Positions 1 to 8,512 of a stretch of 64,000 nt of DNA are shown here, one piece after another. Position 1 is the first letter of the stretch. Every line of letters begins with the position of its first letter. The position numbers and the translations under genes were made by a program. This stretch comes from an uncultured Arenicella sp. Its GTDB lineage: Bacteria > Pseudomonadota > Gammaproteobacteria > Arenicellales > Arenicellaceae. The stretch covers positions 1 through 64,000 of the forward strand of contig CANMNN010000001.1 in the NCBI GenBank assembly GCA_947499305.1, written 5' to 3'. The notes beneath the pieces are model-generated. The model was not told where the DNA came from. It was given only the letters and a program-made list of their open reading frames with translations, and did no database searches.

Positions 1-1
1 A

Positions 2-61
2 GGAGTATCTCCGGTGAGGTTTGAAGAAAACTATTTTTCTAAGCTAAAAAGTGTCTACTGA
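2..61 (+). mobile_element. C-terminal tail of an IS3-type transposase (cut by window edge)
   Basis: The frame starting at base 2 is open to a TGA at 59-61 and reads GVSPVRFEENYFSKLKSVY. A 'SPxxFExxYFxxLxxVY-stop' ending resembles the C-terminus of IS3-family OrfB transposases. Only about 19 residues are visible, so the catalytic DDE residues and the left end of the element lie outside the window. I could not define the right terminal inverted repeat. The 62-239 stretch may hold the end of the element and otherwise shows no gene. The identification rests on a short pattern and is tentative. Confidence 0.4.
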
Positions 62-239
62 AGTCTGGGAAGTCCAAACTGAAGAAATACTCCTCGTCTA
101 TGATAAAGAGCGTCCAACCTGTGGTACTCACCAAAGTTGGATAGATGTTGGAACTATATGAATCTGATAACCCAGAACAGAGTATTTTTGCCATTGGGAA
201 AAAACAAAAAACCGCTAAATGTTCTTACTCATGCCCGTA

Positions 240-683
240 TTAATATTCCAAGATATTGCCCTTGAGTTTCTCAAGTAGAGTATTTAAACCGAGCAACTCC
301 TGTTCTGGTAGGCTGCCGAAAGTCGCGCCTAGTAGTGACACGTTCACCATTCTTGCTTTGTCTAGCTGCGCAAGACCTTCTGGAGTTATGAACACTAGAC
401 TTACACGAGCATCTTCGGAATCAGTTTGTTTTCGGAGCCAACCATTTCCAACCATTGCTTTTACTGCCTTAGTTATTGCGGGTTGATTCATCTGCATGAC
501 TTGTGCGAGCTCACCGATAGTGTGCGCCGTTTCAGGTTGCCATGAGAAATGATTAAGTATCGAGAGCTGCGTCATGTTTAGCTGTAACGGTTCGACGTTA
601 CGGTTTATGTGGTTAGCAAGATGCTGATAGCAAATTATCAGATTCACCAGGTTGCTACCCATTAGCGCGTTTTTATTATTCAT
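240..683 (-). CDS. MarR family transcriptional regulator
   Basis: This is a winged-helix repressor of about 147 residues, the usual MarR length. The middle contains the recognition region (TIGELAQVMQMNQPAITKAVKAM) and the wing segment with the family pattern DSEDARVSLVFITPEG. A helix at each end would form the dimer interface. I chose the ATG at 683 because the longer frame (from 731) would run the coding sequence through the palindromic operator at 703-736. The gene is divergent from the membrane protein gene at 743. The shared palindromes suggest it represses itself and that neighbour. The ligand is unknown. Confidence 0.85.
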   Translation of the reverse strand: MNNKNALMGSNLVNLIICYQHLANHINRNVEPLQLNMTQLSILNHFSWQPETAHTIGELAQVMQMNQPAITKAVKAMVGNGWLRKQTDSEDARVSLVFITPEGLAQLDKARMVNVSLLGATFGSLPEQELLGLNTLLEKLKGNILEY

Positions 684-702
684 AGAAATATCTTGACAAT
701 GT

Positions 703-736
703 ATTCCATGGAATGCAAATATATATTCCATGGAAT
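703..736. promoter_or_regulatory. Twin palindromic operator between marR and membrane protein gene
   Basis: The perfect 12-bp palindrome ATTCCATGGAAT occurs at 703-714 and again at 725-736. The second is extended to an 18-bp palindrome, TATATTCCATGGAATATA, at 722-739. The centres are 22 bp apart, about two helical turns, so two dimers would sit on the same DNA face. Perfect dyads of this size between divergent genes are typical MarR sites. The right copy also contains the GGAA (732-735) that could serve as ribosome binding site for the start at 743, so binding should block both directions. That MarR is the binder is inferred. Confidence 0.75.
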
Positions 737-742
737 ATAAAT

Positions 743-1357
743 ATGGTGATTATTATGATTAAGAGAAAATTGTCGACGTTGAGAAATAACATTATACCAA
801 TGATTTCTACTTGGAAGTGGTGGGTAGCAGGTGGGTTCGCCATGCTGATTCAGCAAGTAACGATGGCATGGTTGAACCGCTTGTATGACGCTATTGAATT
901 TCCTGTTTCGTATATGGTTGGCCAAACAGTATTCAGTGGAGAGCTCATTAAAAGCTACTATGCGGTGTTGCTCGAGAAGGGAACATTTGAAAGTTATATC
1001 AATGTTCAGTTGGTCGATTATCTGTTTATGGTGACTGTGTTTATGTCGCACGCGTTGGTATGTATTGCACTCTATCAAAGCGTGCCGAACAAACCTTGGC
1101 TGAAAAAATTAGCGTGGGCAATGGTCATTTTAGCGCCGCTTGCCGCGGTTGCTGACGCCTTCGAAAACCTAGTATCGTTTATCATGTTAGCCAACCCAGA
1201 TGGTTTTGCGAATTGGCTAGCATACCCATATTCAGCTTTTGCTGTATTGAAATTCGCGTTGTTCACCCTGTTTATGGTTTGGGCGATTTTGGCCACCTTG
1301 ATCTGTATAGGATCGCGGTTTAGAACGGTTTTTAGTCGTCATCGAATTAACCAGTAG
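743..1357 (+). CDS. Four-helix inner membrane protein of unknown function
   Basis: About 204 residues with four likely membrane segments: one near the start (WWVAGGFAMLIQQVTMAWL), one in the middle (LFMVTVFMSHALVCIALY), one after a PWLKK loop (WAMVILAPLAAVADAF) and one at the end (FALFTLFMVWAILATLICIG). I see no family motif. The start at 743 is preferred over the ATG at 713 because 713 lies inside the operator, and GGAA at 732-735 is well spaced from 743; the ATG at 755 is also possible. It is divergent from the MarR gene and probably under its control, which suggests a membrane function induced by a small molecule, but no substrate can be named. Confidence 0.65.
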   Translation: MVIIMIKRKLSTLRNNIIPMISTWKWWVAGGFAMLIQQVTMAWLNRLYDAIEFPVSYMVGQTVFSGELIKSYYAVLLEKGTFESYINVQLVDYLFMVTVFMSHALVCIALYQSVPNKPWLKKLAWAMVILAPLAAVADAFENLVSFIMLANPDGFANWLAYPYSAFAVLKFALFTLFMVWAILATLICIGSRFRTVFSRHRINQ

Positions 1358-1578
1358 AAGATGCTGTGTGAGCCCAAAAAGCAACTTTTTTAAGGTTTAA
1401 TCAGAAACGAACGCTGGATCAAATACTCGTTGAGCCTAATATGAAAGTGCTCGTTAAGAACACTTAACTGACTGCGGCGCCCAATTGAAACCAAATTTTC
1501 TTAGCCGCCAGATTAAGTGCTAACGCCTACATTAACTGGAAAGCATAAGATTTATATTGGGCCACTCTCTTTAGAAGC

Positions 1579-2163
1579 TTAATCCGCAGCATCAACGCAC
1601 TCGTGCCAAAACTCTCCTTGATCAATCTGATTTAACAAGTCGATATTCGATATCATTTTTATGTAGCCATTGTTCGTATCTAATTGAGCGTAAATATCAG
1701 CTTTTAATTCTTTGGGCTTGGGCCCTTCAAAGCAGCCAGTGTTCACACTAACACTGAAGCTTCCTTGGCCTTCGATATCGTTTTGTCTGATAATGCGAAT
1801 TCTGTTTTGCGCGAGCCGCATTTCGTCTGCGGTCTTTTTGTCTAAGTAAAACAAAGTAATTCGTTGATTGTCTGTAAGTTTCGAGTCCAGCTCTTGAACC
1901 GTGCTGTTTGTTTTAACAATCGCGTTGGAAATGTTTTTGAAGGTATGTTCTGGCAATTCCGAAGCGAAGCTAAGCTCTATGGTCACGGCATCGTCTTTGA
2001 GCTGAACGATTTTATCGGTAATAACAGCAATGCGCATCTGCGAAGGGTCAGTTTGCAGCGGGTCGAAATTTCTTAGTTTCCACATTGTGCTTAGCGGTAC
2101 TGAGGTACAGGCTGTGATGAGAATGCAGAAGCAAAGGGTGGTGACAAACTTTATAGTATTCAT
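1579..2163 (-). CDS. Predicted lipoprotein, unknown function
   Basis: The N-terminus has a hydrophobic signal ending in LITAC, a good lipobox, so the mature protein of about 175 residues should be lipid-anchored. The rest is soluble and mixed in character with no motif I recognise; two later cysteines (in NTGCFEG and HECVD) could form a disulfide. It is the last gene of a four-gene minus-strand run with another small lipoprotein, an XRE regulator and a DUF2975 membrane protein, with only 7 bases to the upstream gene, so co-transcription is likely. The 1358-1578 stretch downstream shows no gene. Confidence 0.6.
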   Translation of the reverse strand: MNTIKFVTTLCFCILITACTSVPLSTMWKLRNFDPLQTDPSQMRIAVITDKIVQLKDDAVTIELSFASELPEHTFKNISNAIVKTNSTVQELDSKLTDNQRITLFYLDKKTADEMRLAQNRIRIIRQNDIEGQGSFSVSVNTGCFEGPKPKELKADIYAQLDTNNGYIKMISNIDLLNQIDQGEFWHECVDAAD

Positions 2164-2170
2164 GAGTCGT

Positions 2171-2389
2171 TTAATCCCTTGATGTCGTATTCAATAGTTT
2201 CGCGCGTTCACGCTTATAGTCTTTATAGAGCATGTCTGAACCGCGTAAGCACTCTGCTCGTTCACTGTCGTGCACTATCTTATTGCAATCTCGCGCTCGG
2301 TCAGCCTGAATGTTTTCATACGTTTGCTTGGTAGAGCAGGCGCTTAGTAGCAGAACCATTACGCAGCTCATAATTGATTTACTCATCAT
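2171..2389 (-). CDS. Small predicted lipoprotein
   Basis: 72 residues with a signal sequence and lipobox LLSAC followed by Ser-Thr-Lys. The mature part, about 50 residues, is highly charged and helical (ENIQADRARDCNKIVHDSERAEC), with two cysteines spaced 12 apart that could pair. Two consecutive ATG codons (2389 and 2386) are possible starts. The gene overlaps the end of the XRE gene by 11 bases, which points to translational coupling. Function unknown. Confidence 0.55.
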   Translation of the reverse strand: MMSKSIMSCVMVLLLSACSTKQTYENIQADRARDCNKIVHDSERAECLRGSDMLYKDYKRERAKLLNTTSRD

Positions 2390-2588
2390 GATTAAACTCC
2401 AAAATATCGCCCGGTTGGCATTCTAAGAATTCACATATTTTTTCTAGGGTATTAAACCGAATGCCTTTAACACGGCCCGTCTTTAATAGTGAAATATTCT
2501 GCTCTGTGATGCCGACATATTCAGCTAGCTCTTTAGAGCGCTTTTTACGAATTGCCAGCATGGCATCAAGGTTTACAACAATGCTCAT
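2379..2588 (-). CDS. XRE-type helix-turn-helix regulator (DUF2975 partner)
   Basis: A 69-residue single-domain Cro/CI-type regulator. The helix-turn-helix is ELAEYVGITEQNISLLKTGRVKGIRFNTLEKICEFL in two readable halves, ending in the common 'CQPGDILEF' tail. Tiny regulators of this type are typically encoded right after a DUF2975 membrane protein, which is the case here: its ATG overlaps the upstream stop codon (ATGA, 2585-2588). It may regulate its own operon. No operator could be identified with confidence upstream of the operon. Confidence 0.85.
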   Translation of the reverse strand: MSIVVNLDAMLAIRKKRSKELAEYVGITEQNISLLKTGRVKGIRFNTLEKICEFLECQPGDILEFNHDE

Positions 2589-3121
2589 ACAAACTCGGCA
2601 TTCTCTTTAGCCAAAATTACGCCTTCTCTGAAACTCCAAGTAATTGCCAGAAATGTTGCCGCAATAAAAAGTGACCAGAATTCATTTGAGCCAAGCGTGA
2701 CAGACAACACCCGTTCGCCTGGAGGGTTGTTCCAGGTTAATACAAGGCTTTTTACGGCGGTATCAAAAAGTTTCAATGTAGCGGTGATGAATAGGACTAA
2801 GCTAAACCGATACATGCATTCTAGATTAGGCTGAGTAAAGTATTCGCGAGATGTAAAGTTGATAAATAGTTTACGTAATTGATACAGGCCGTAGGCAAAG
2901 ATGAGCGAACCTAAAAGACTGAACGTACCTGCCGTAATTATTTGCCAAGAGACGATCGTTTCAACTTGCAAAGCACCCTCAGCATAAATTGAGAGTGATT
3001 CGATATTGCTGTCGAAGTTAAGCCAAAACCACGCCATTGCAATCGGAATACCGATCATCAATAGGGTACATAGCATGGCCATTGCCGAGTTAAATCTAAT
3101 GAGTGTTTTATTTGATGCCAT
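2585..3121 (-). CDS. DUF2975 family membrane protein
   Basis: About 178 residues with four membrane segments: AMLCTLLMIGIPIAMAWFWL, IITAGTFSLLGSLIFAYGLY, FSLVLFITATLKLFDTAV and FWSLFIAATFLAITWSF, then the short charged tail EGVILAKENAEFV that is common in this family. The frame is open further upstream to an ATG at 3199, but the extra 26 residues are not membrane-like and lack a ribosome site, so I start at 3121. First gene of the operon with the XRE regulator and two lipoproteins. The family is widespread beside such regulators, but its biochemical role is not known. Confidence 0.75.
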   Translation of the reverse strand: MASNKTLIRFNSAMAMLCTLLMIGIPIAMAWFWLNFDSNIESLSIYAEGALQVETIVSWQIITAGTFSLLGSLIFAYGLYQLRKLFINFTSREYFTQPNLECMYRFSLVLFITATLKLFDTAVKSLVLTWNNPPGERVLSVTLGSNEFWSLFIAATFLAITWSFREGVILAKENAEFV

Positions 3122-3323
3122 ATCTCGAAGTGGTAATTGTTTGAAAGTTTGGTTAATTCTTAAACATAAAATACTCGAAAAATAATATAAAACAATCATT
3201 AATTATCGTAAAACAATAAATTTAATGTTTGTGACCTATAGTCTGCTATCTTGCTGGGTGGTAAGCATTGGCTTACTTAGCGGGTCTGTAATGACGTCAA
3301 AACCAATCAATTGAACTTTGAAT

Positions 3324-4532
3324 ATGCAAACACGAATCACGTTTAAAAACCGCGCTGACATCGAATTATCGGCAGCCCTACATACTCCCAACGTTGGTGA
3401 TACAAAGGCTTTTGCTGTATTTGCGCATTGCTTTACGTGCACTAAAAGCATCAACGCGGCGGTGGCGATATCGGAGACCCTCGCTCAACGAGGCATTGCT
3501 ACCTTAAGGTTTGATTTCACCGGATTAGGTGGTAGTAAGGGAGACTTTAGCGACAGTAATTTCTCGACCAATATTGCTGACCTAATTGACGCTGCGGTTT
3601 TTCTTGAGCGAAATTTTCAGGCGCCGCAGCTTCTCATTGGTCACTCGTTGGGGGGCACTGCCATCCTCGCGGCGTCTGAACACATTCCCTCGGCTAAAGC
3701 TGTGGTGAGTATTGGTTCGCCATCAAACCCCGAACACATACTGCATTTGCTATCAGAGCATCTACAGACTTTGCATGAAGAGGGCAGTGCCGCGATTGAT
3801 TTAGCCGGTCGCAAGTTTAATTTTAAACAGAGCTTTGTTGACGATGTGAAAGATCAACAAATTGATTATCGTGGTTTGCGCAAAGCGCTAATGGTGATGC
3901 ATTCGCCGCAAGACGATACGGTGTCGATTGACGAAGCGGGTAAAATATTTTCGCAAGCAATGCACCCTAAGAGTTTTGTTAGTCTAGACGGGGCTGACCA
4001 TCTATTAAGTGATAAAAAAGATTCTCAATACGCCGCCGAAGTGCTGGCAAGCTGGGCGCTGCGTTATCTTGACTTGGATACTCAAGTTGCCGATGTTGAG
4101 CAGGGTATTTTCGCGAAAGCGAAAACAGATCAAGGGTTTATCTGCAATATCAATGCCAATGGACACGAGCTTTTAGCCGATGAGCCAAAGTACGTAGGGG
4201 GCAAGAACTTAGGGCCGTCTCCTTATGATTTTCTGGGTTCAGCTTTGGCCAGCTGTACAGCGATGACGCTGAATATGTACGCGCGTCATAAAAATATTGA
4301 GTTAAGCGAAGTGAGTGTAAAAGTTGATCATGATCGAGTTCATGCCAGTGACTGTGCTGACTGTGAAAAAACCGAAGGCAAGGTTGATGTTTTCAATCGC
4401 GCCATCACCTTAGAAGGGAACCTGACTGAACAACAGCGCGAGCGAATGCTACAAATTGCTGATCGCTGCCCTGTTCATAAAACCCTAGAAAATGAGATTA
4501 AGATAACGAGCGCACTTGTTGCACTCGATTAG
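3324..4532 (+). CDS. Bifunctional alpha/beta hydrolase - OsmC fusion
   Basis: Two domains in about 402 residues. The first (about 1-250) is an alpha/beta hydrolase with the nucleophile elbow GHSLGG (Ser108), a late Asp in HSPQDDTVS and a His in GADHLL. The second (about 265-400) is an OsmC-like peroxiredoxin domain with two conserved cysteines, in ASCTAMTLNMYARHK and DRCPVHKTLEN, used to reduce organic hydroperoxides. Such fusions are known. The frame also begins with a TTG at 3318, but the ATG at 3324 is the better start. TrxC, FrnE-like and other thiol proteins follow on the same strand, which supports a redox or electrophile-stress role. Confidence 0.9.
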   Translation: MQTRITFKNRADIELSAALHTPNVGDTKAFAVFAHCFTCTKSINAAVAISETLAQRGIATLRFDFTGLGGSKGDFSDSNFSTNIADLIDAAVFLERNFQAPQLLIGHSLGGTAILAASEHIPSAKAVVSIGSPSNPEHILHLLSEHLQTLHEEGSAAIDLAGRKFNFKQSFVDDVKDQQIDYRGLRKALMVMHSPQDDTVSIDEAGKIFSQAMHPKSFVSLDGADHLLSDKKDSQYAAEVLASWALRYLDLDTQVADVEQGIFAKAKTDQGFICNINANGHELLADEPKYVGGKNLGPSPYDFLGSALASCTAMTLNMYARHKNIELSEVSVKVDHDRVHASDCADCEKTEGKVDVFNRAITLEGNLTEQQRERMLQIADRCPVHKTLENEIKITSALVALD

Positions 4533-4565
4533 GCTTATCAAATAGCACAGCTTTACTAACAAAAT

Positions 4566-5003
4566 ATGTCTACTACGAACATCTCTTGCGCGAAATGCGC
4601 ATCAACTAATCGAGTTCCCACTGATCGGCTAGGCGATAAACCTAAGTGCGCGAAATGCAAAACACCGTTGTTTCAAGGTAAGGCGACCGATCTAACGGCC
4701 GCTAACGTGGCAACCTTTTTGAACCATAATGAATTGCCGGTTTTAGTCGACTGCTGGGCGCCTTGGTGCGGCCCATGCAGAAACTTTGCGCCTATCTATG
4801 AACAAGCTGCTCAACAATTAGAGCCTAAGTTACGCTTTGCAAAGCTCAATACTGAAGACCAACAACAAGTTGCAGGCCGTTGGAATATTAGATCGATCCC
4901 AACGTTGATTTTATTCAGGGCGGGTAAAGAGGTGGCTCGAGTTTCTGGCGCGATGTCACTGTCGCAACTTAAACAATGGCTAGCTCAAAACGGAGTGGCT
5001 TAA
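4566..5003 (+). CDS. trxC: Thioredoxin 2 (TrxC)
   Basis: 145 residues, close to the size of E. coli TrxC. An N-terminal zinc finger is formed by Cys8, Cys11, Cys28 and Cys31 (CAKC and CAKC pairs), followed by a thioredoxin fold with the active site WCGPC (Cys68, Cys71) and the cis-proline loop SIPTL. Cytoplasmic disulfide reductase, usually part of the oxidative stress response. It lies 33 bases after the hydrolase-OsmC gene on the same strand, so the two may be expressed together. Confidence 0.93.
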   Translation: MSTTNISCAKCASTNRVPTDRLGDKPKCAKCKTPLFQGKATDLTAANVATFLNHNELPVLVDCWAPWCGPCRNFAPIYEQAAQQLEPKLRFAKLNTEDQQQVAGRWNIRSIPTLILFRAGKEVARVSGAMSLSQLKQWLAQNGVA

Positions 5004-5080
5004 GTTTTAAGATATAAGATTATCTAACCTTATATCAAAGCCCAAACTATACTCAATCTCTCAATTCTAAAGGTTTCCCT

Positions 5081-5719
5081 ATGCATACTATCGACATCGT
5101 TTCTGACGTTTCATGCCCTTGGTGCATTATCGGCTATCGCGCTTTAGAGGACGCTTTACGCGAACTCGATATTGAAGCATCGGTAAACATTAATTGGCGA
5201 CCGTTTGAGTTAAACCCGACGATGCCAGCAGCGGGTCAGGACCGAGTTGAGCATATTCAGCAAAAGTACGGTTTGACCGAGGCACAAGGTGCTGCAAATC
5301 GTCAGAACTTGATTGATCGTGGTTTATCAGTTGCGTACGAATTTAACTTTCCTGAAAACGGCCGTGTGTATAACACCTTCGATGCGCATCGCTTATTGCA
5401 TTGGGCCAAGGATCACGGTTCGCAAACCGAGCTTAAATTAGCGTTGTTTGATTTGTATTTCAAAAACGCAGGCAACCCGAGCGATCATCAGCAATTGCTC
5501 GATTGTGTCGAACAGCTTGGCCTTGATCGTCAGCAAGCACAAGCCGTTTTAGACAGCGATAAATACACGTCTGAAGTGCGTGCAGAACAACAACTTGGCC
5601 AGCAGCAGGGCATTAGTTCGGTGCCTGCGTTTATCTTCAATAATAAATACCTGATCTCGGGAGGTCAGCCGAAAGAGGTGTTTGTTAATGCTCTGACTGA
5701 ATTGCAGAAACAGGCCTGA
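5081..5719 (+). CDS. DsbA family oxidoreductase, FrnE-like
   Basis: 212 residues, no signal peptide, with the thioredoxin-fold active site CPWC at residues 12-15 and the insert typical of FrnE-type proteins (NWRPFELNPTMP near residue 45). The C-terminal GISSVPAFIFNNKYLISGGQ is the conserved cis-proline segment. FrnE-type proteins are cytoplasmic thiol-disulfide oxidoreductases linked to oxidative stress. An AAAGG ribosome site precedes the ATG. It follows trxC on the same strand with a 77-base gap and converges with mtfA. Confidence 0.87.
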   Translation: MHTIDIVSDVSCPWCIIGYRALEDALRELDIEASVNINWRPFELNPTMPAAGQDRVEHIQQKYGLTEAQGAANRQNLIDRGLSVAYEFNFPENGRVYNTFDAHRLLHWAKDHGSQTELKLALFDLYFKNAGNPSDHQQLLDCVEQLGLDRQQAQAVLDSDKYTSEVRAEQQLGQQQGISSVPAFIFNNKYLISGGQPKEVFVNALTELQKQA

Positions 5720-5728
5720 ATGTAAAAC

Positions 5729-6568
5729 CTAACTTTCGGTCAACATACAGCAACGCTTGTAGCGTTTACCGCTACCGCATGGACAAGGCGCTTTTTTGCG
5801 TATGCGTTCGGCACTGTGTACCTCAGCGCGATTTTGTTTGTAGAAACGTTGCAGATGAGAATACAGCTCAGGGTGCTTTTGTTTTAGGCGTTTGGGGCGC
5901 TCGAAAAAATATTCACTTGCCACCGAGAAAAATTCGGCATTGTTAGTGGCACCGTACTGACGAATGTCGCTTTTACGCTCGTCGATTTCCTTGATTTTTC
6001 TCGCAATAAGTTCGAGCCAGGGCAAGCTATAGCTGTGTTCACTGATTTGCCTCGGTAGACCATCGATGTCGCCGTCGGCCATATCGATCAAATGTGCGAA
6101 CTCATGGATTGCAACATTGCGTTTATCGTGATCGTTATTAAAGCCTTGGTGCAATGCGGCCTGGCTCAGAATCATTTTGCCGCGTAAATGTGCGGTACCA
6201 ACTAGGCCTGTTATGTTTGAGTCGTGTTGGCGAAATTCAGAATTGTCATTGAACGATGCCGGTACTAAGTAAACCGTATCAACTTTAACGTAATGCCATT
6301 GCTCAAACCCCCAAGCTAAGATCACCGAGCCAGAAGCAACCAAGAGCTTATCTGCGTCGCTCACTTCGAGTTCGTGCCCTACGATCTCGGTAGCGGCAAT
6401 AAATGCCATACACCCTAGCTCAAATACTCGTTTGTCCGATTCGCTTAGGCTGGTGTAAAAGCTTACCTTTTGGCTAAGGATTTGCCGTTGCTCAGGGCTT
6501 ATTTCAATGGGGGCTGGTGGCTCTGGAAAGAGCGTAGCGCGAATACTATCGAAGAGTTTGAACAGCAT
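5729..6568 (-). CDS. mtfA: MtfA-type zinc peptidase (M90) with C-terminal SEC-C motif
   Basis: 279 residues. The MtfA domain contains the zinc site HEFAH (His155, Glu156, His159) followed by the family sequence LIDMADGDIDGLP. In enterobacteria MtfA is a cytosolic peptidase that binds the glucose regulator Mlc. Residues after about 250 form a SEC-C metal-binding motif (CPCGSGKRYKRCC), which is not part of standard MtfA; the protein is correspondingly about 15 residues longer than the E. coli form. The tail may mediate metal or ribosome/SecA-type contacts, but that is inference. It is a single minus-strand gene between two plus-strand units. Confidence 0.88.
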   Translation of the reverse strand: MLFKLFDSIRATLFPEPPAPIEISPEQRQILSQKVSFYTSLSESDKRVFELGCMAFIAATEIVGHELEVSDADKLLVASGSVILAWGFEQWHYVKVDTVYLVPASFNDNSEFRQHDSNITGLVGTAHLRGKMILSQAALHQGFNNDHDKRNVAIHEFAHLIDMADGDIDGLPRQISEHSYSLPWLELIARKIKEIDERKSDIRQYGATNNAEFFSVASEYFFERPKRLKQKHPELYSHLQRFYKQNRAEVHSAERIRKKAPCPCGSGKRYKRCCMLTES

Positions 6569-6699
6569 GTGAGTAAGTTAGAACGTTCCGTGTGAAGCGA
6601 TTTGGCAAAGCTTGCCACGCGTTAAGTACTTAATCAACACACAGTGCATCCCGAATCACGTATTATTTGGCACACAACTAATTTGATAAAGGTAAGGCC

Positions 6700-8478
6700 A
6701 TGACAATTCTCCGTAATCTCTCTAACAATACTTCGATTGGTTTGACTTTGCTTTTAGTGCTTTTTAGTACAGCCAACTCGGCTTGGTCTAACACCAGCAA
6801 GTCTGATATCGAGTTTGAAAATTTAATGAAACAACATTGGGCTGCGCGGCTAAAGCAGAGCCCAGAGTTTGCGACAAGCTTGGGCGTTCGAGATTACGAT
6901 CATTTATTGAGCAACCCGTCTTTAGCTGCCTTTGATAAGTCGATAGAGCAAGCTAAAGGTTTCGCTAAAACGCTAGAGCAAATTTCTGTTGAAAGTTTGA
7001 GCGCTGCAAATCAGCTTAATCATGATTTGTTGACGCTTGAATTATCTAATCAAATCGAGGCTGCTAAGCATGGTGGCAAGTATCTAATTATGAATAATCG
7101 GTCTGGGCCGCATCTCGCCTTAACCGCACTACCTGGGCGGCTTCCGTTTTTTAAACAGAGTGATTATCAAAGCTATTTGAAACGATTGGCAGCAATGCCC
7201 GAGTATCTTGAGCTCGCCACTTCTCGAATTAGAGCGGGTCTTAATGCCGGTTGGGTTCAAGCTTGTGCGCCTATGCAGGGCTTCGAGCAGTCGATTGAAA
7301 CGCACATAGTTGATGACGTTGAACAAAGTACCTTCTTCTCACCTTTTGAGAAACGCCCAGCAGTGGTTAGCGAGGCTGATTTTACTAAAATGAAATCAAA
7401 GGCTCGGCGCCTAATTACAGAAGAAGTGATACCCAGTTATCGGGCGTTTCTGGATTTCTATGTACGCGAATACGCTCCTAAATGCCGAAACAAAGTTGGT
7501 GTTGACGATATGCCGGGCGGCAAAGAATTTTACGATTACCGGGTTGCCTTTTACACCACAACCGATGATAGCGCCGACGATATTCATAAAGTTGGCTTGT
7601 CAGAAGTCGCTCGCATTAAAGCCGAAATGCTAGAGGTTATTAAGCAAGCAAAGTTTGAGGGAAGTTTTGAGGAATGGTTGATCTATTTGCGCGACAACCC
7701 TGACTTCTACCCGAAAACTGCCGAAGAACGCATGCAAGTAGTGGCAGCTATTTCTAAGAGAATGGACGGCGAGCTGCCTAAGCTTTTCGGCAAATTGCCG
7801 CGCATGCCTTACGGCTTAAAGGAGATACCAAAAGACATTGCCGAGAAGACCACTACGGCATACTACAGCCGCCCAGCCGGCGACGGTACACGAGCAGGTT
7901 TCTATTGGGTGAACACGAGTTTGCTTGAAACTCGCCCCTTGTATCAATTAGAAGCCTTGTCTTTGCATGAAGCGGTACCCGGCCATCATTTACAATTAGC
8001 CTTGGCACAAGAACTCGACCTGCCTGACTTTAGAAAATACGGCGGCCAAACGGTGTTTGTTGAAGGATGGGGTTTGTATTCTGAGCGCTTAGGCTTGGAA
8101 GTTGGTTTTTATCAAACTCCTTACACTAACTTCGGACGCCTGTCCTATGAGATGTGGCGCGCTTGTCGTTTAGTTGTAGATACTGGTTTGCACAGTAAAG
8201 GTTGGACACGCCAGCAAGCGATTGATTATATGGCGGCCAACTCTGGTTTATCGATGAATAATATTACGTCTGAAGTTGATCGCTATATTTCATGGCCGGG
8301 CCAGGCGTTGGCGTATAAAACCGGCGAGCTCAAGATCAGAGAGCTTAGAGCAAAGGCTGAAAAGCAACTAGGTAACAATTTCGACGTTCGAGAATTTCAC
8401 GATAAAGTGCTTGAGAATGGTGCGCTGCCACTTTCAGTACTCGAAAATGTGATTAATCAATGGTTGGCAAGTAAGTAG
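6700..8478 (+). CDS. DUF885 family exported metallopeptidase
   Basis: 592 residues with an N-terminal signal sequence (TSIGLTLLLVLFSTANSAWS). The DUF885 signature HEAVPGHHLQ (His423, Glu424, His428) is present, followed about 35 residues later by FVEGWGLYSERLGLE, which supplies the third zinc-side glutamate. The helical fold is related to M32 carboxypeptidases and the family is probably peptidase, although few members have been characterised. The start at 6700 follows a usable AAGG (GGTAAGGCC). It stands alone, with a minus-strand thioredoxin-like gene downstream. Confidence 0.88.
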   Translation: MTILRNLSNNTSIGLTLLLVLFSTANSAWSNTSKSDIEFENLMKQHWAARLKQSPEFATSLGVRDYDHLLSNPSLAAFDKSIEQAKGFAKTLEQISVESLSAANQLNHDLLTLELSNQIEAAKHGGKYLIMNNRSGPHLALTALPGRLPFFKQSDYQSYLKRLAAMPEYLELATSRIRAGLNAGWVQACAPMQGFEQSIETHIVDDVEQSTFFSPFEKRPAVVSEADFTKMKSKARRLITEEVIPSYRAFLDFYVREYAPKCRNKVGVDDMPGGKEFYDYRVAFYTTTDDSADDIHKVGLSEVARIKAEMLEVIKQAKFEGSFEEWLIYLRDNPDFYPKTAEERMQVVAAISKRMDGELPKLFGKLPRMPYGLKEIPKDIAEKTTTAYYSRPAGDGTRAGFYWVNTSLLETRPLYQLEALSLHEAVPGHHLQLALAQELDLPDFRKYGGQTVFVEGWGLYSERLGLEVGFYQTPYTNFGRLSYEMWRACRLVVDTGLHSKGWTRQQAIDYMAANSGLSMNNITSEVDRYISWPGQALAYKTGELKIRELRAKAEKQLGNNFDVREFHDKVLENGALPLSVLENVINQWLASK

Positions 8479-8512
8479 CCAATTTTTGCAGGCTTACGCA
8501 AGAGCAGTTGGG

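Noticed and set aside
1..239. A complete insertion sequence at the left edge
   Set aside because: Only the last ~19 residues of a possible transposase are visible and no terminal repeat could be defined.
1358..1578. Protein-like reading LSANAYINWKA-stop in the intergenic gap
   Set aside because: Only about 15 residues without upstream continuation; too short to support a gene remnant.
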